5,266 nucleotides of DNA from Lysobacteraceae bacterium (GTDB lineage Bacteria > Pseudomonadota > Gammaproteobacteria > Xanthomonadales > Xanthomonadaceae): the NCBI GenBank assembly GCA_027483745.1, contig JAIXTZ010000225.1, positions 1-5,266 of the forward strand, in the 5' to 3' direction. Positions 1 to 5,266 of this stretch are shown here, in pieces. How positions within the stretch are numbered: position 1 is the stretch's first letter; each line of letters begins with the position of its first letter. The notes beneath the pieces were generated by a model. The model did not search any database. It saw nothing but the letters and a program-made list of their open reading frames with translations, and was not told the DNA's origin. Both the position numbers and the translations under genes were made by a program.

Positions 1-291
1 AAGATCACCGAAGCCGCCATCGAGGCCGGCGCCGACGACATCAAGAGCTACGACGACGGCGCGGTGGAAGTGATCACCTCGCCCGAGGCCTTCGAGGCGG
101 TGAAGAAGGCGATGGAGGCAGCTAACCTCGCACCGGCCGAAGCCAACGTGACGATGCGCGCCGACAACGACGTGGCCGTCGACGGCGAGACCGCGCAGCA
201 GGTGGTAAAGCTGCTCGACAAGCTCGAGGACCTCGACGACGTGCAGAACGTGCACCACAACGCCGACCTGCCGGACAGCGCGTACCAGTGA
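1..291 (+). CDS. yebC: YebC/TACO1-family protein, C-terminal part
   Basis: The 5' end lies outside the window; 96 residues of the C-terminus remain, of about 240 usual for the family. The frame opens with [13 protein letters not shown] and continues through [11 protein letters not shown], matching the E. coli YebC region around EAGAEDV and YDDGAIDV. The ending [18 protein letters not shown] corresponds to the conserved C-terminal LEDCDDVQEVYHN segment. YebC proteins were long annotated as transcriptional regulators; later work on the YebC/TACO1 family links them to translation of difficult stretches such as polyproline. Its TGA stop (289-291) overlaps the GTG start of ruvC in a GTGA arrangement, so the two genes are probably co-transcribed and coupled. 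yebC next to ruvC is a common bacterial arrangement. Nothing looks damaged in the visible part. Confidence 0.96.
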   Translation, partial: KITEAAIEAGADDIKSYDDGAVEVITSPEAFEAVKKAMEAANLAPAEANVTMRADNDVAVDGETAQQVVKLLDKLEDLDDVQNVHHNADLPDSAYQ

Positions 292-815
292 CGACCCGCC
301 TGCTCGGCATCGACCCCGGGTCCCGGCGCACGGGCCTCGGTGTCATCGACGTCGACGCCTACGGCCACTACACGTTCGTGCACTGCGAAGTGCTGAACCT
401 GCTGATCGACACCGACAACTTCCCCGAGCGTCTCGGGCGCCTCGCTGAGGGCATCGACGCGATCATCGACCAGTGGCAGCCGCAGCAGGTGGCCATCGAA
501 ACCGTGTTCATGGACAAGAGCGCCACCTCGGCGCTGAAGCTGGGCCATGCCCGCGGTGCGGCCATCGCCACCGTCGTGCGCCGCGGCCTGCCGCTGGCCG
601 AATACGCGCCGCGCGTGATCAAGCAGTCGCTGGTGGGCAAGGGCGCGGCCGACAAGGACCAGGTGCAGCACATGGTCAAGATCCTTCTGAACCTGCAGGG
701 CGAACGCCTGTTCGCCGATGCGGCGGATGCGCTGGCCGTCGCGCTGACCCACGCCCACATGTCCGCCACCGCGATGCGCGCCGGGGTGGGCGTGGCCGCG
801 CTGCGCAGGCGCTAG
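288..815 (+). CDS. ruvC: RuvC, crossover junction endodeoxyribonuclease
   Basis: Holliday-junction resolvase: a dimer that nicks two strands of a four-way junction symmetrically, working with RuvAB in recombinational repair. The 175-residue length is normal (E. coli 173). The RNase H-like catalytic carboxylates are all present: D9 in LLGIDPGS, E71 in VAIETVFM, and D144 and D147 in [16 protein letters not shown]. The conserved [10 protein letters not shown] (81-90) and QVQHMVK (125-131) segments are also intact. The GTG start is chosen because it places the first beta strand (RLLGIDPG) at the N-terminus and overlaps the yebC stop by 4 nt. No strong Shine-Dalgarno sequence precedes it, which suggests coupling to yebC translation. 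In most relatives ruvA follows directly or closely; here about 1.36 kb of foreign-looking DNA separates them. I see no LexA-type operator upstream, but most of the promoter region is outside the window. Confidence 0.98.
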   Translation: MTTRLLGIDPGSRRTGLGVIDVDAYGHYTFVHCEVLNLLIDTDNFPERLGRLAEGIDAIIDQWQPQQVAIETVFMDKSATSALKLGHARGAAIATVVRRGLPLAEYAPRVIKQSLVGKGAADKDQVQHMVKILLNLQGERLFADAADALAVALTHAHMSATAMRAGVGVAALRRR

Positions 816-876
816 CTGCAAGGGGTGGTGCGGCCTGACTGAGGAAGTGGTTACATAGTGCTCGGAGCGAAGCAAT

Positions 877-880
877 GGAG
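877..880 (+). promoter_or_regulatory. Shine-Dalgarno site deciding the start of the first cassette gene
   Basis: GGAG lies 7 nt upstream of the ATG at 888, a good ribosome-binding distance. It favours that ATG over the in-frame GTG at 858. That GTG has only a more distant GAGGA (841-845, 12 nt away) and would add ten residues (MLGAKQWSCC) that look like read-through of untranslated sequence. Confidence 0.6.
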
Positions 881-887
881 TTGCTGT

Positions 888-1733
888 ATGAGCGCGTCTA
901 CCTTTGAGCTTTATCGTTACCAAATATTGCCGATCAATCGATTTTTCCAGGCAGATCTTTACGACGGGTTTCGTAGCTTGGAGGATCTTCTCACGGCGAA
1001 GAATGCGATCTTTATGGATGCGCTTCGACGGCTCGATGGCTCGGCAGATTCGGCCCGCCCCCCGCATGTTCGTGTAGAGGCCGCTGAACTCGATTGGGCC
1101 TCTTTAGTAGTCGCGCCGAGCAGGCGAGTTCAACGCGAGACTCTGGATTTTCGAAAGGAGCAGTTTGAGCATTGGCCGTGGGTCAAGGTTTTTGTGCTCA
1201 ATCGTGAAGATGAGCAGCTGCTCGTGATTCAGAAGCGGTCAGCTGCTTACCAAGACACTCGTTCAGTTGTGAGGCTACTGCTTAAGCGGGTTTCCGCTTA
1301 CCTTGAGGCACGAAACCTGCGTGTACATGTCGAGCCTCTTTTTGAGGAACAGTACTTCTGGGCACTTGTCTCAGACTATGAGAGTCGTTTGAAGAAGATT
1401 AGGTTCGAGCTTGTTACGCCAAACATGGCGAACATCTCCGGGGCTCTCCCAGATGACTTGAAGAATCTTTCTAAGCGCATGAATGCGGCGAAAAGCGAAG
1501 TGGCGCTTGAAGCTGATGACGATTCTGTCTTGTCAGTGAGCCGGGATGATCCGGTGATCGGTGGGCTTGTCGACTACGCAAGCAAGGGCGGTGGGGATGT
1601 GGTGGTTAAAGTCATGGGATTGCGTCAAGAGCTTCGTACTTCGAAGACAAGGAACGCGATTTCTGTTGACGAGCTCAGTTTGTCGGGGCCCGCTGCAAGC
1701 GTGATTAAGATCATTAGGAGCTTGGTATCTTGA
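888..1733 (+). CDS. Uncharacterised soluble protein, first gene of the inserted cassette
   Basis: 281 residues from the ATG at 888; an upstream GTG at 858 would add 10. I do not recognise the family with confidence. No signal peptide or membrane segment is visible, so it is probably cytoplasmic. Visible layout: an N-terminal strand-like stretch FELYRYQILPI (6-16), a helical region SLEDLLTAKNAIFMDALRRL (30-49), a charged middle, a strand-helix stretch WVKVFVLNREDEQLLVIQ (98-115), and a block ending in IRFELVTPNM (171-180). Next come LSKRMNAAKSE (194-204) and a glycine-rich DYASKGGGDVVVKV (229-242). The C-terminal arrangement (xPN, about 17 residues, MNAxK, then a Gly-rich strand pair) recalls from memory the DUF4747 proteins; this is a weak, unchecked resemblance. 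No Walker, HNH, PD-(D/E)XK, HEPN or HTH motif is evident by eye. Codon use is much more A/T-rich than in the neighbours. Its TGA overlaps the next ATG by one base, so the two products probably act together. Confidence 0.85.
   Translation: MSASTFELYRYQILPINRFFQADLYDGFRSLEDLLTAKNAIFMDALRRLDGSADSARPPHVRVEAAELDWASLVVAPSRRVQRETLDFRKEQFEHWPWVKVFVLNREDEQLLVIQKRSAAYQDTRSVVRLLLKRVSAYLEARNLRVHVEPLFEEQYFWALVSDYESRLKKIRFELVTPNMANISGALPDDLKNLSKRMNAAKSEVALEADDDSVLSVSRDDPVIGGLVDYASKGGGDVVVKVMGLRQELRTSKTRNAISVDELSLSGPAASVIKIIRSLVS
1716..1720 (+). promoter_or_regulatory. Shine-Dalgarno site for the small membrane-protein gene
   Basis: AGGAG lies inside the 3' end of the upstream gene. It is 12 nt before the ATG at 1733 and 9 nt before an in-frame TTG at 1730. 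Spacing slightly favours TTG and codon preference favours ATG; the two products differ by one residue. Confidence 0.55.
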
Positions 1734-2179
1734 TGTTGGCGCAAGTTGCCAAGTCAGCTTTCATAGCACTCGGTGCTGGTGCCGTTGCGCAGGTCGCGCT
1801 TGACGCGCTCGGCTCCGATTTTCTTCGTCAGTTTCTTTCTTCGAATATCGTCAACCTCCAGATAGCACTTCTTGCGGTTAACTCTGCGACGATGGGGATC
1901 GTCCTGACCAAGATCCGAGAGTTGATGGACAGATCCAGGTGTTCGGAGGCCTTTCCCAGAACTCGCGTGCAAATGCTTCTCTCGATCAAGGAGCAGGTTG
2001 GACTGATCGTTTGTTCGATACTTCTATTGTCGGTCTACGGCGTGGAGAAGCCTTTACTGGAAGGGAACGAATTCGCCTTCTCCATGGTGCTCAATGCGGT
2101 CTTCATTTACTCGATGATGATCCTTTACGACACGGCAAAGAGCGTACTCTTCATCATTGATTTCAAGGTTCCTGAGTGA
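1733..2179 (+). CDS. Uncharacterised small multi-span membrane protein, second gene of the cassette
   Basis: 148 residues from the ATG at 1733 (149 if TTG 1730 is used). I do not recognise the family. Three clear hydrophobic segments sit at about residues 39-58 ([20 protein letters not shown]), 88-105 ([17 protein letters not shown] and neighbours) and 114-132 ([19 protein letters not shown]). A weaker, possibly amphipathic one lies at 8-25. The loop between the first two strong segments (about 59-87) is rich in Arg and Lys ([23 protein letters not shown]) and probably faces the cytoplasm. No enzymatic motif, nuclease or peptidase signature is visible. The start overlaps the stop of the soluble-protein gene, arguing for fixed-ratio production and a shared role. 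The stop TGA (2177-2179) contains the last three bases of the GTGA that starts ruvA. Codon use is A/T-rich like its partner. Possible roles are a membrane anchor, sensor or pore-type effector for the soluble partner; none is shown by sequence. Confidence 0.85.
   Translation: MLAQVAKSAFIALGAGAVAQVALDALGSDFLRQFLSSNIVNLQIALLAVNSATMGIVLTKIRELMDRSRCSEAFPRTRVQMLLSIKEQVGLIVCSILLLSVYGVEKPLLEGNEFAFSMVLNAVFIYSMMILYDTAKSVLFIIDFKVPE
2165..2168 (+). promoter_or_regulatory. Ribosome-binding site for ruvA inside the cassette gene
   Basis: AAGG lies 7 nt upstream of the ruvA GTG and within the last codons of the membrane-protein gene. It is short, so ruvA translation probably relies partly on ribosomes ending at the overlapping TGA (2177-2179). 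Confidence 0.4.
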
Positions 2180-2772
2180 TCGGACGCCTCCGCGGCACCC
2201 TCATCCACAAGTCCCCGCCTTGGCTCATGGTCGAGGTCGGCGGCGTGGGCTATGAACTCGAAGCGCCGATGTCGACGGTCTACGACCTGCCCGAGATCGG
2301 CCGCGAGGTCACGCTATTCACGCACTACGCGGTGAAGGAGGACAGCGTCGCGCTGTACGGCTTCCTCACCGAGCGCGAGCGCCGGCTGTTCCGCGACGTG
2401 CAGAAGGTGACCGGCATCGGCGCGAAGATCGCGCTGGCCATCCTCTCCGGCGTCAGCGTCGACGACTTCGCCCGCCTCGTCTCGACCAGCGACGTCACCG
2501 CGCTCACGCGCATCCCGGGCATCGGCAAGAAGACCGCCGAGCGCATCGTCGTCGAGCTGCGCGATCGCGCGGCGGAACTGGGTGGCGTGGGTGGTCCCAT
2601 CGCGAAGGGCCAGCCCATCCCAGCCGACCCGCAATCGGAAGCCGTCATCGCCCTGCAGCAGCTTGGCTACAAGCCGGCGGAAGCCGCGAAGATGGCCAAG
2701 GACGCCTTCGAGACCGGCGACACGGCCGAGGCCATCATCCGCAAGGCGCTCAAGGCCTCGCTGCGGACCTGA
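2176..2772 (+). CDS. ruvA: RuvA, Holliday junction DNA-binding subunit
   Basis: RuvA tetramers clamp the four-way junction and load RuvB hexamers onto opposite arms for branch migration. The 198-residue length is normal (E. coli 203). The OB-fold domain I runs from MIGRLRGTL to about residue 63. It includes the acidic-pin residues E55 and D56 in YAVKEDS, which match E55 and D56 of E. coli. Domain II carries two helix-hairpin-helix motifs, [13 protein letters not shown] (78-90) and [16 protein letters not shown] (113-128). A flexible linker (about 134-154) leads to the RuvB-contacting domain III (155-198), with [16 protein letters not shown] and AIIRKALK. The GTG start is fixed by the conserved MIGRLRG N-terminus. 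It overlaps the preceding membrane-protein gene by 4 nt, so expression probably depends on translation through the inserted cassette. The protein itself shows no defect. Confidence 0.98.
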   Translation: MIGRLRGTLIHKSPPWLMVEVGGVGYELEAPMSTVYDLPEIGREVTLFTHYAVKEDSVALYGFLTERERRLFRDVQKVTGIGAKIALAILSGVSVDDFARLVSTSDVTALTRIPGIGKKTAERIVVELRDRAAELGGVGGPIAKGQPIPADPQSEAVIALQQLGYKPAEAAKMAKDAFETGDTAEAIIRKALKASLRT

Positions 2773-2787
2773 TTTCACGCCGAGCAC

Positions 2788-2807
2788 ACGCCCGCCGAAA
2801 CGGGCGT
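2788..2807 (+). terminator. GC-rich hairpin between ruvA and kup, possible weak terminator or attenuator
   Basis: A perfect 7-bp inverted repeat, ACGCCCG (2788-2794) and CGGGCGT (2801-2807), surrounds a 6-nt loop CCGAAA. It begins 15 nt after the ruvA stop. No run of T follows (AGACTCC instead), so it is not a textbook intrinsic terminator. It may stabilise the upstream transcript end or partly attenuate read-through into kup. Confidence 0.4.
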
Positions 2808-2839
2808 AGACTCCGCGCGCCGCCGCTTCCGCCCCGCCC

Positions 2840-4792
2840 ATGTCCGACCCCAACGCCGCCCCCGTGTCCCCCGCGCCCGCCGAAGTCGCCTGCGAGGTCG
2901 GGACGGGACAACCCGCGGGCCACGGGCACGCCAAGGCCGGCACCACGGCCCTCGTGGTCGGCGCCATCGGCGTCGTCTTCGGCGACATCGGCACCAGCCC
3001 GCTCTACACGCTGAAGGAAGCCTTCGGCCATGCGTACGGGCTGAAGCCCACGCCCGACAACGTGCTCGGCGTGCTGTCGCTGATCTTCTGGGCCCTCATC
3101 GGCGTCGTCAGCGTCAAGTACGTGATGGTGATGATGCGTGCCGACAACCGCGGCGAAGGGGGCGTGCTCGCCCTCGCGGCCCTGGTGCAGCGCCATCTGC
3201 CGATCGCCGCGCCGCTGGCCTACGTCACCGGCGTGCTCGGCATCTTCGCCACCGCGCTGTTCTTCGGCGACGGCGTCATCACTCCGGCCATTTCCGTGCT
3301 CGGCGCGGTCGAGGGCCTCGAGGTCGCGGCGCCGGCGCTGCACCCGTACATCGTGCCGGTGGCCATCGCCGTGCTGCTGGTGCTCTTCGCCTTCCAGTTC
3401 CTCGGCACCGAGAAAGTCGGCAAGGTCTTCGGCCCGATCACCTGCCTATGGTTTGCGGCGATCGGCGTGGCTGGCGTGGGCGGGATCGTGGAGAACCCGG
3501 AGGTGCTGAAGGCCTTCAATCCGGCGTGGGCCGTCGCGTTCTTCGCCCACCATGGCGCGGTGGCCTGGGTGGCGCTGGGCGCCGTGGTCCTGGCGGTGAC
3601 CGGCGGCGAGGCGCTGTACGCCGACATGGGCCACTTCGGCCGGCGTGCCATCCAGCTCGGCTGGTTCGGCTTCGTGATGCCCTGCCTGCTGCTCAACTAC
3701 CTCGGTCAAGGCGCCCTGCTGCTGGCCGACCCGGCGGCGGTGAAGAACCCCTTCTACCTGCTGCTGCCCTCGTGGGCGCTGGTGCCGATGATCGTGCTGG
3801 CCACCCTGGCCGCGGTGATCGCCTCGCAGGCCCTGATCTCGGGCACGTATTCCGTGGTGCGCCAGGCCATCCAGCTCGGCTACCTGCCGCGCATGCGCAT
3901 CGTGCACACCTCGGACGACACCGAGGGCCAGATCTACATGCCCAGCATCAATCGCTGGCTGCTGGTGGCCGTGATGCTGACGGTGATCGGGTTCGGCAGC
4001 TCCAGCGCACTGGCGGTCGCTTACGGCGTGTCGGTGACCGGCACGATGATCATCTCGGGCATCCTGCTGCTGATCCTCGCGAGGGTGTGCTGGCGCACGC
4101 CGCGCTGGGTGCTGTGGACGGCCGGTCTCGCCATGCTGGTGGTCGACGTCGCCTTCTTCAGCGCGAACCTGGTGAAGTTCTTCGACGGCGCGTGGTTCCC
4201 GCTGGCGCTCGGCCTCGGTGCCTTCGTGCTGATGCGTACCTGGCACCGCGGCCGCGTGCTGGTGCGCGAGCAGGTCAACCGCGACAGCTTGCGCATCGAG
4301 CACCTCGTGAAGAGCCTGATGGCCTCGCCGCCGGCGCGCGTGCCCGGCACCGCGGTCTTCCTCACGCCGAGCAACGGGTTCACGCCGCCGGCCCTGCTGC
4401 ACAACCTGAAGCACAACAAGGTGCTGCACGCTTGCAACGTGCTGCTCAGCGTGCAGGTGCTCACCGTGCCGCGCGCCGAGGCGCAGGACCGCGTGACGCT
4501 GGAACCCATCGGCCACGGCTTCTGGCGCATGACCCTGCGCTTCGGATTCGTCGAGGACCCGCACGTGCCGAAGGCGCTAAAGGCTCTGAAGCTCGTCGAG
4601 CCCGATTTCAATCCGATGACCACCACGTTCTTCGCCAGCCGCGAAGCCCTGGTCGCCTCCAAGGGCGACGGCATGGCGCTGTGGCGCGACAAGCTCTTCC
4701 TGCTGCTGTCGCGCAATGCCACGCCGGCCACGGAGTTCTTCTCGATCCCGGGCAACCAGCTCGTCGAGCTGGGGATGCAGGTCCGCATCTGA
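2840..4792 (+). CDS. kup: Kup, low-affinity potassium uptake protein
   Basis: KUP/HAK/KT-family K+ importer of the inner membrane, generally thought to couple K+ entry to H+. At 650 residues it is slightly longer than E. coli Kup (622). The family signatures are all present: [17 protein letters not shown] (44-60), [10 protein letters not shown] (99-108), [19 protein letters not shown] (141-159), [13 protein letters not shown] (255-267), [10 protein letters not shown] (286-295) and [10 protein letters not shown] (326-335). About 12 hydrophobic spans lie between residues 36 and 466. A cytoplasmic C-terminal domain follows (about 470-650), with [22 protein letters not shown] and the final [10 protein letters not shown]. 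The N-terminus has about 27 extra Pro/Ala/Gly-rich residues compared with E. coli. If they are spurious, translation could begin at the GTG of codon 9. No Shine-Dalgarno sequence precedes the ATG. Its place between ruvA and ruvB is a known Xanthomonadaceae arrangement with no obvious repair role. Confidence 0.97.
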   Translation: MSDPNAAPVSPAPAEVACEVGTGQPAGHGHAKAGTTALVVGAIGVVFGDIGTSPLYTLKEAFGHAYGLKPTPDNVLGVLSLIFWALIGVVSVKYVMVMMRADNRGEGGVLALAALVQRHLPIAAPLAYVTGVLGIFATALFFGDGVITPAISVLGAVEGLEVAAPALHPYIVPVAIAVLLVLFAFQFLGTEKVGKVFGPITCLWFAAIGVAGVGGIVENPEVLKAFNPAWAVAFFAHHGAVAWVALGAVVLAVTGGEALYADMGHFGRRAIQLGWFGFVMPCLLLNYLGQGALLLADPAAVKNPFYLLLPSWALVPMIVLATLAAVIASQALISGTYSVVRQAIQLGYLPRMRIVHTSDDTEGQIYMPSINRWLLVAVMLTVIGFGSSSALAVAYGVSVTGTMIISGILLLILARVCWRTPRWVLWTAGLAMLVVDVAFFSANLVKFFDGAWFPLALGLGAFVLMRTWHRGRVLVREQVNRDSLRIEHLVKSLMASPPARVPGTAVFLTPSNGFTPPALLHNLKHNKVLHACNVLLSVQVLTVPRAEAQDRVTLEPIGHGFWRMTLRFGFVEDPHVPKALKALKLVEPDFNPMTTTFFASREALVASKGDGMALWRDKLFLLLSRNATPATEFFSIPGNQLVELGMQVRI

Positions 4793-4822
4793 GGTCGCGT
4801 TTCCGGCTGCGGTCGGTCGGTT

Positions 4823-4842
4823 CCCCGTGCGACCATACGGGG
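4823..4842 (+). promoter_or_regulatory. Hairpin abutting the ruvB start codon
   Basis: CCCCGT (4823-4828) pairs perfectly with ACGGGG (4837-4842) around an 8-nt loop, and a possible T-G wobble at 4822/4843 extends it. The 3' arm includes the G-run that ends one base before the ruvB ATG. If formed in the mRNA it would block the initiation region. With only 6 bp and GC-rich surroundings it may be chance. Confidence 0.3.
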
Positions 4843-4844
4843 GC

Positions 4845-5266
4845 ATGAATACCCGCACCGTCTCGCCCGGCGCCACCGCCGAGGACGAAGCCCTCGAGGC
4901 CAGCATCCGACCGAAGTCGCTCGCCGAGTACCTCGGCCAGGAGGCCGTGCGCGAGCAGATGCAGATCTACATCCAGGCGGCCAAGCAGCGCGGCGAAGCA
5001 CTGGACCACGTGCTGATCTTCGGCCCCCCGGGCCTCGGCAAGACCACGCTCTCCCACGTCATCGCCAACGAACTGGGCGTGAACCTGCGCCAGACCTCCG
5101 GGCCGGTGATCGAGAAGGCCGGCGACCTCGCGGCCCTGCTCACCAACCTGCAGCCGCACGACGTGCTCTTCGTCGACGAGATCCACCGCCTGTCGCCGAT
5201 GGTCGAGGAGGTGCTGTATCCGGCGATGGAGGACTACCAGATCGACATCATGATCGGCGAAGGCCC
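4845..5266 (+). CDS. ruvB: RuvB, Holliday junction branch-migration ATPase, N-terminal part
   Basis: The first 140 codons of a protein usually about 340-350 residues long; the rest lies beyond the right edge. RuvB is the AAA+ hexameric motor that pumps DNA arms through the RuvA-bound junction. Visible motifs are the N-terminal [12 protein letters not shown] (21-32), Walker A GPPGLGKT (60-67), the [19 protein letters not shown] segment (84-102), and Walker [10 protein letters not shown] (108-116) with D111 and E112. [22 protein letters not shown] (120-141) follows, the RuvB-specific stretch before sensor 1. The ATG at 4845 is chosen because it gives a normal short N-terminal tail before the conserved region; a G-run lies immediately upstream but too close to be a standard ribosome-binding site. 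ruvB is separated from ruvA by kup, and 52 nt separate it from the kup stop, so it may have its own promoter or be read from kup. Confidence 0.98.
   Translation, partial: MNTRTVSPGATAEDEALEASIRPKSLAEYLGQEAVREQMQIYIQAAKQRGEALDHVLIFGPPGLGKTTLSHVIANELGVNLRQTSGPVIEKAGDLAALLTNLQPHDVLFVDEIHRLSPMVEEVLYPAMEDYQIDIMIGEG

Larger units (their letters stand above)
840..2175 (+). other. Low-GC two-gene inserted cassette between ruvC and ruvA
   Basis: The block differs in composition from both sides. Hand counts of G+C per 60-nt line give 23/60 at 901-960, 31/60 at 1201-1260 and 32/60 at 2041-2100, against 41/60 at 2401-2460 (ruvA) and 38/60 at 3241-3300 (kup). Third-position G/C in the first 20 codons is 10/20 for the first cassette gene and 18/20 for ruvA. 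The left edge is soft, about 840, where the GC-rich tail after ruvC gives way. The right edge is sharp, at the ruvA start codon. I see no integrase, transposase, tRNA gene, convincing direct repeat or terminal inverted repeat. The block separates ruv genes that are usually neighbours, so horizontal gain is the simplest reading; the exact edges and the acquisition mechanism are inferred. Confidence 0.75.

Noticed and set aside
858..887. The in-frame GTG at 858 as the start of the soluble protein.
   Set aside because: The ATG at 888 has a better placed GGAG (7 nt away), and the extra residues MLGAKQWSCC look unlike a natural N-terminus. It remains a minor alternative.
48..1067. Long minus-strand open frame across yebC, ruvC and the start of the cassette.
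   Set aside because: It lies opposite well-conserved coding sequence, is His/Arg/Val-rich with no recognisable domain, and crosses the composition boundary; a shadow frame.
1754..1972. Minus-strand open frame of 72 codons opposite the membrane-protein gene, considered as an antitoxin or small antisense gene.
   Set aside because: No ribosome-binding site or family motif is apparent, and the + strand frame has clear membrane spans and coupled start and stop codons.
834..2179. CCTGA at 834-838 and again at 2171-2175 (CCTGACTGA versus CCTGAGTGA) as a target-site duplication flanking the cassette.
   Set aside because: Five exact bases are expected often by chance, and the sequences just inside show no terminal inverted repeats, so they do not support a transposon. 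An empty-site comparison would settle it.
888..2179. The two cassette genes as a classical toxin-antitoxin pair.
   Set aside because: Both proteins are larger than usual for such pairs. No DNA-binding antitoxin motif or known toxin fold is visible, and no operator-like palindrome was seen upstream.
3446..4564. Long open frame on the minus strand opposite kup (372 codons).
   Set aside because: It mirrors kup, is dominated by His, Arg, Ala, Gln and Gly as expected from antisense GC-rich codons, and shows no domain. It is a composition artefact.
3448..4848. Long +1-shifted open frame inside kup (466 codons).
   Set aside because: An Arg/Ala/Gly-rich low-complexity translation overlapping a fully conserved Kup sequence; not a real gene.

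Overview
The window is a GC-rich chromosomal segment carrying the Holliday-junction ruvC-ruvA-ruvB locus, with yebC upstream and a kup potassium-transporter gene between ruvA and ruvB. From memory, the order yebC-ruvC-ruvA-kup-ruvB is typical of Xanthomonadaceae (Xanthomonas, Lysobacter, Luteimonas and relatives). Strong G/C bias at third codon positions in these genes fits that family. I cannot name a species. All genes read on the + strand.

Layout: the C-terminal 96 codons of yebC (1-291) overlap ruvC (288-815) by 4 nt. A two-gene block of clearly different composition follows (about 840-2175). It encodes an unrecognised soluble protein of 281 aa (888-1733) and an unrecognised small membrane protein of 148 aa (1733-2179). 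ruvA (2176-2772) starts inside the stop codon of the membrane-protein gene. kup (2840-4792) follows after a 67-nt gap holding a perfect 7-bp hairpin. The first 140 codons of ruvB (4845-5266) run off the right edge after a 52-nt gap. No stretch longer than 300 nt lacks a gene.

The ruv genes form one repair module. RuvA tetramers bind Holliday junctions, RuvB hexamers drive branch migration and RuvC cuts the junction. YebC is a translation-associated protein and Kup imports potassium, so neither has an obvious mechanistic link to recombination.

The notable part is the two-gene block between ruvC and ruvA. Its G+C and third-position G+C are well below those of the flanks. It carries no visible integrase, transposase or repeat boundary, and it is joined flush to ruvA so that ruvA is now translationally coupled to it. 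A soluble protein plus a small multi-span membrane protein, acquired as a compact cassette in a housekeeping operon, is compatible with an undescribed defence-type or stress-response system. That function is inference: neither product is one I can assign to a characterised family.
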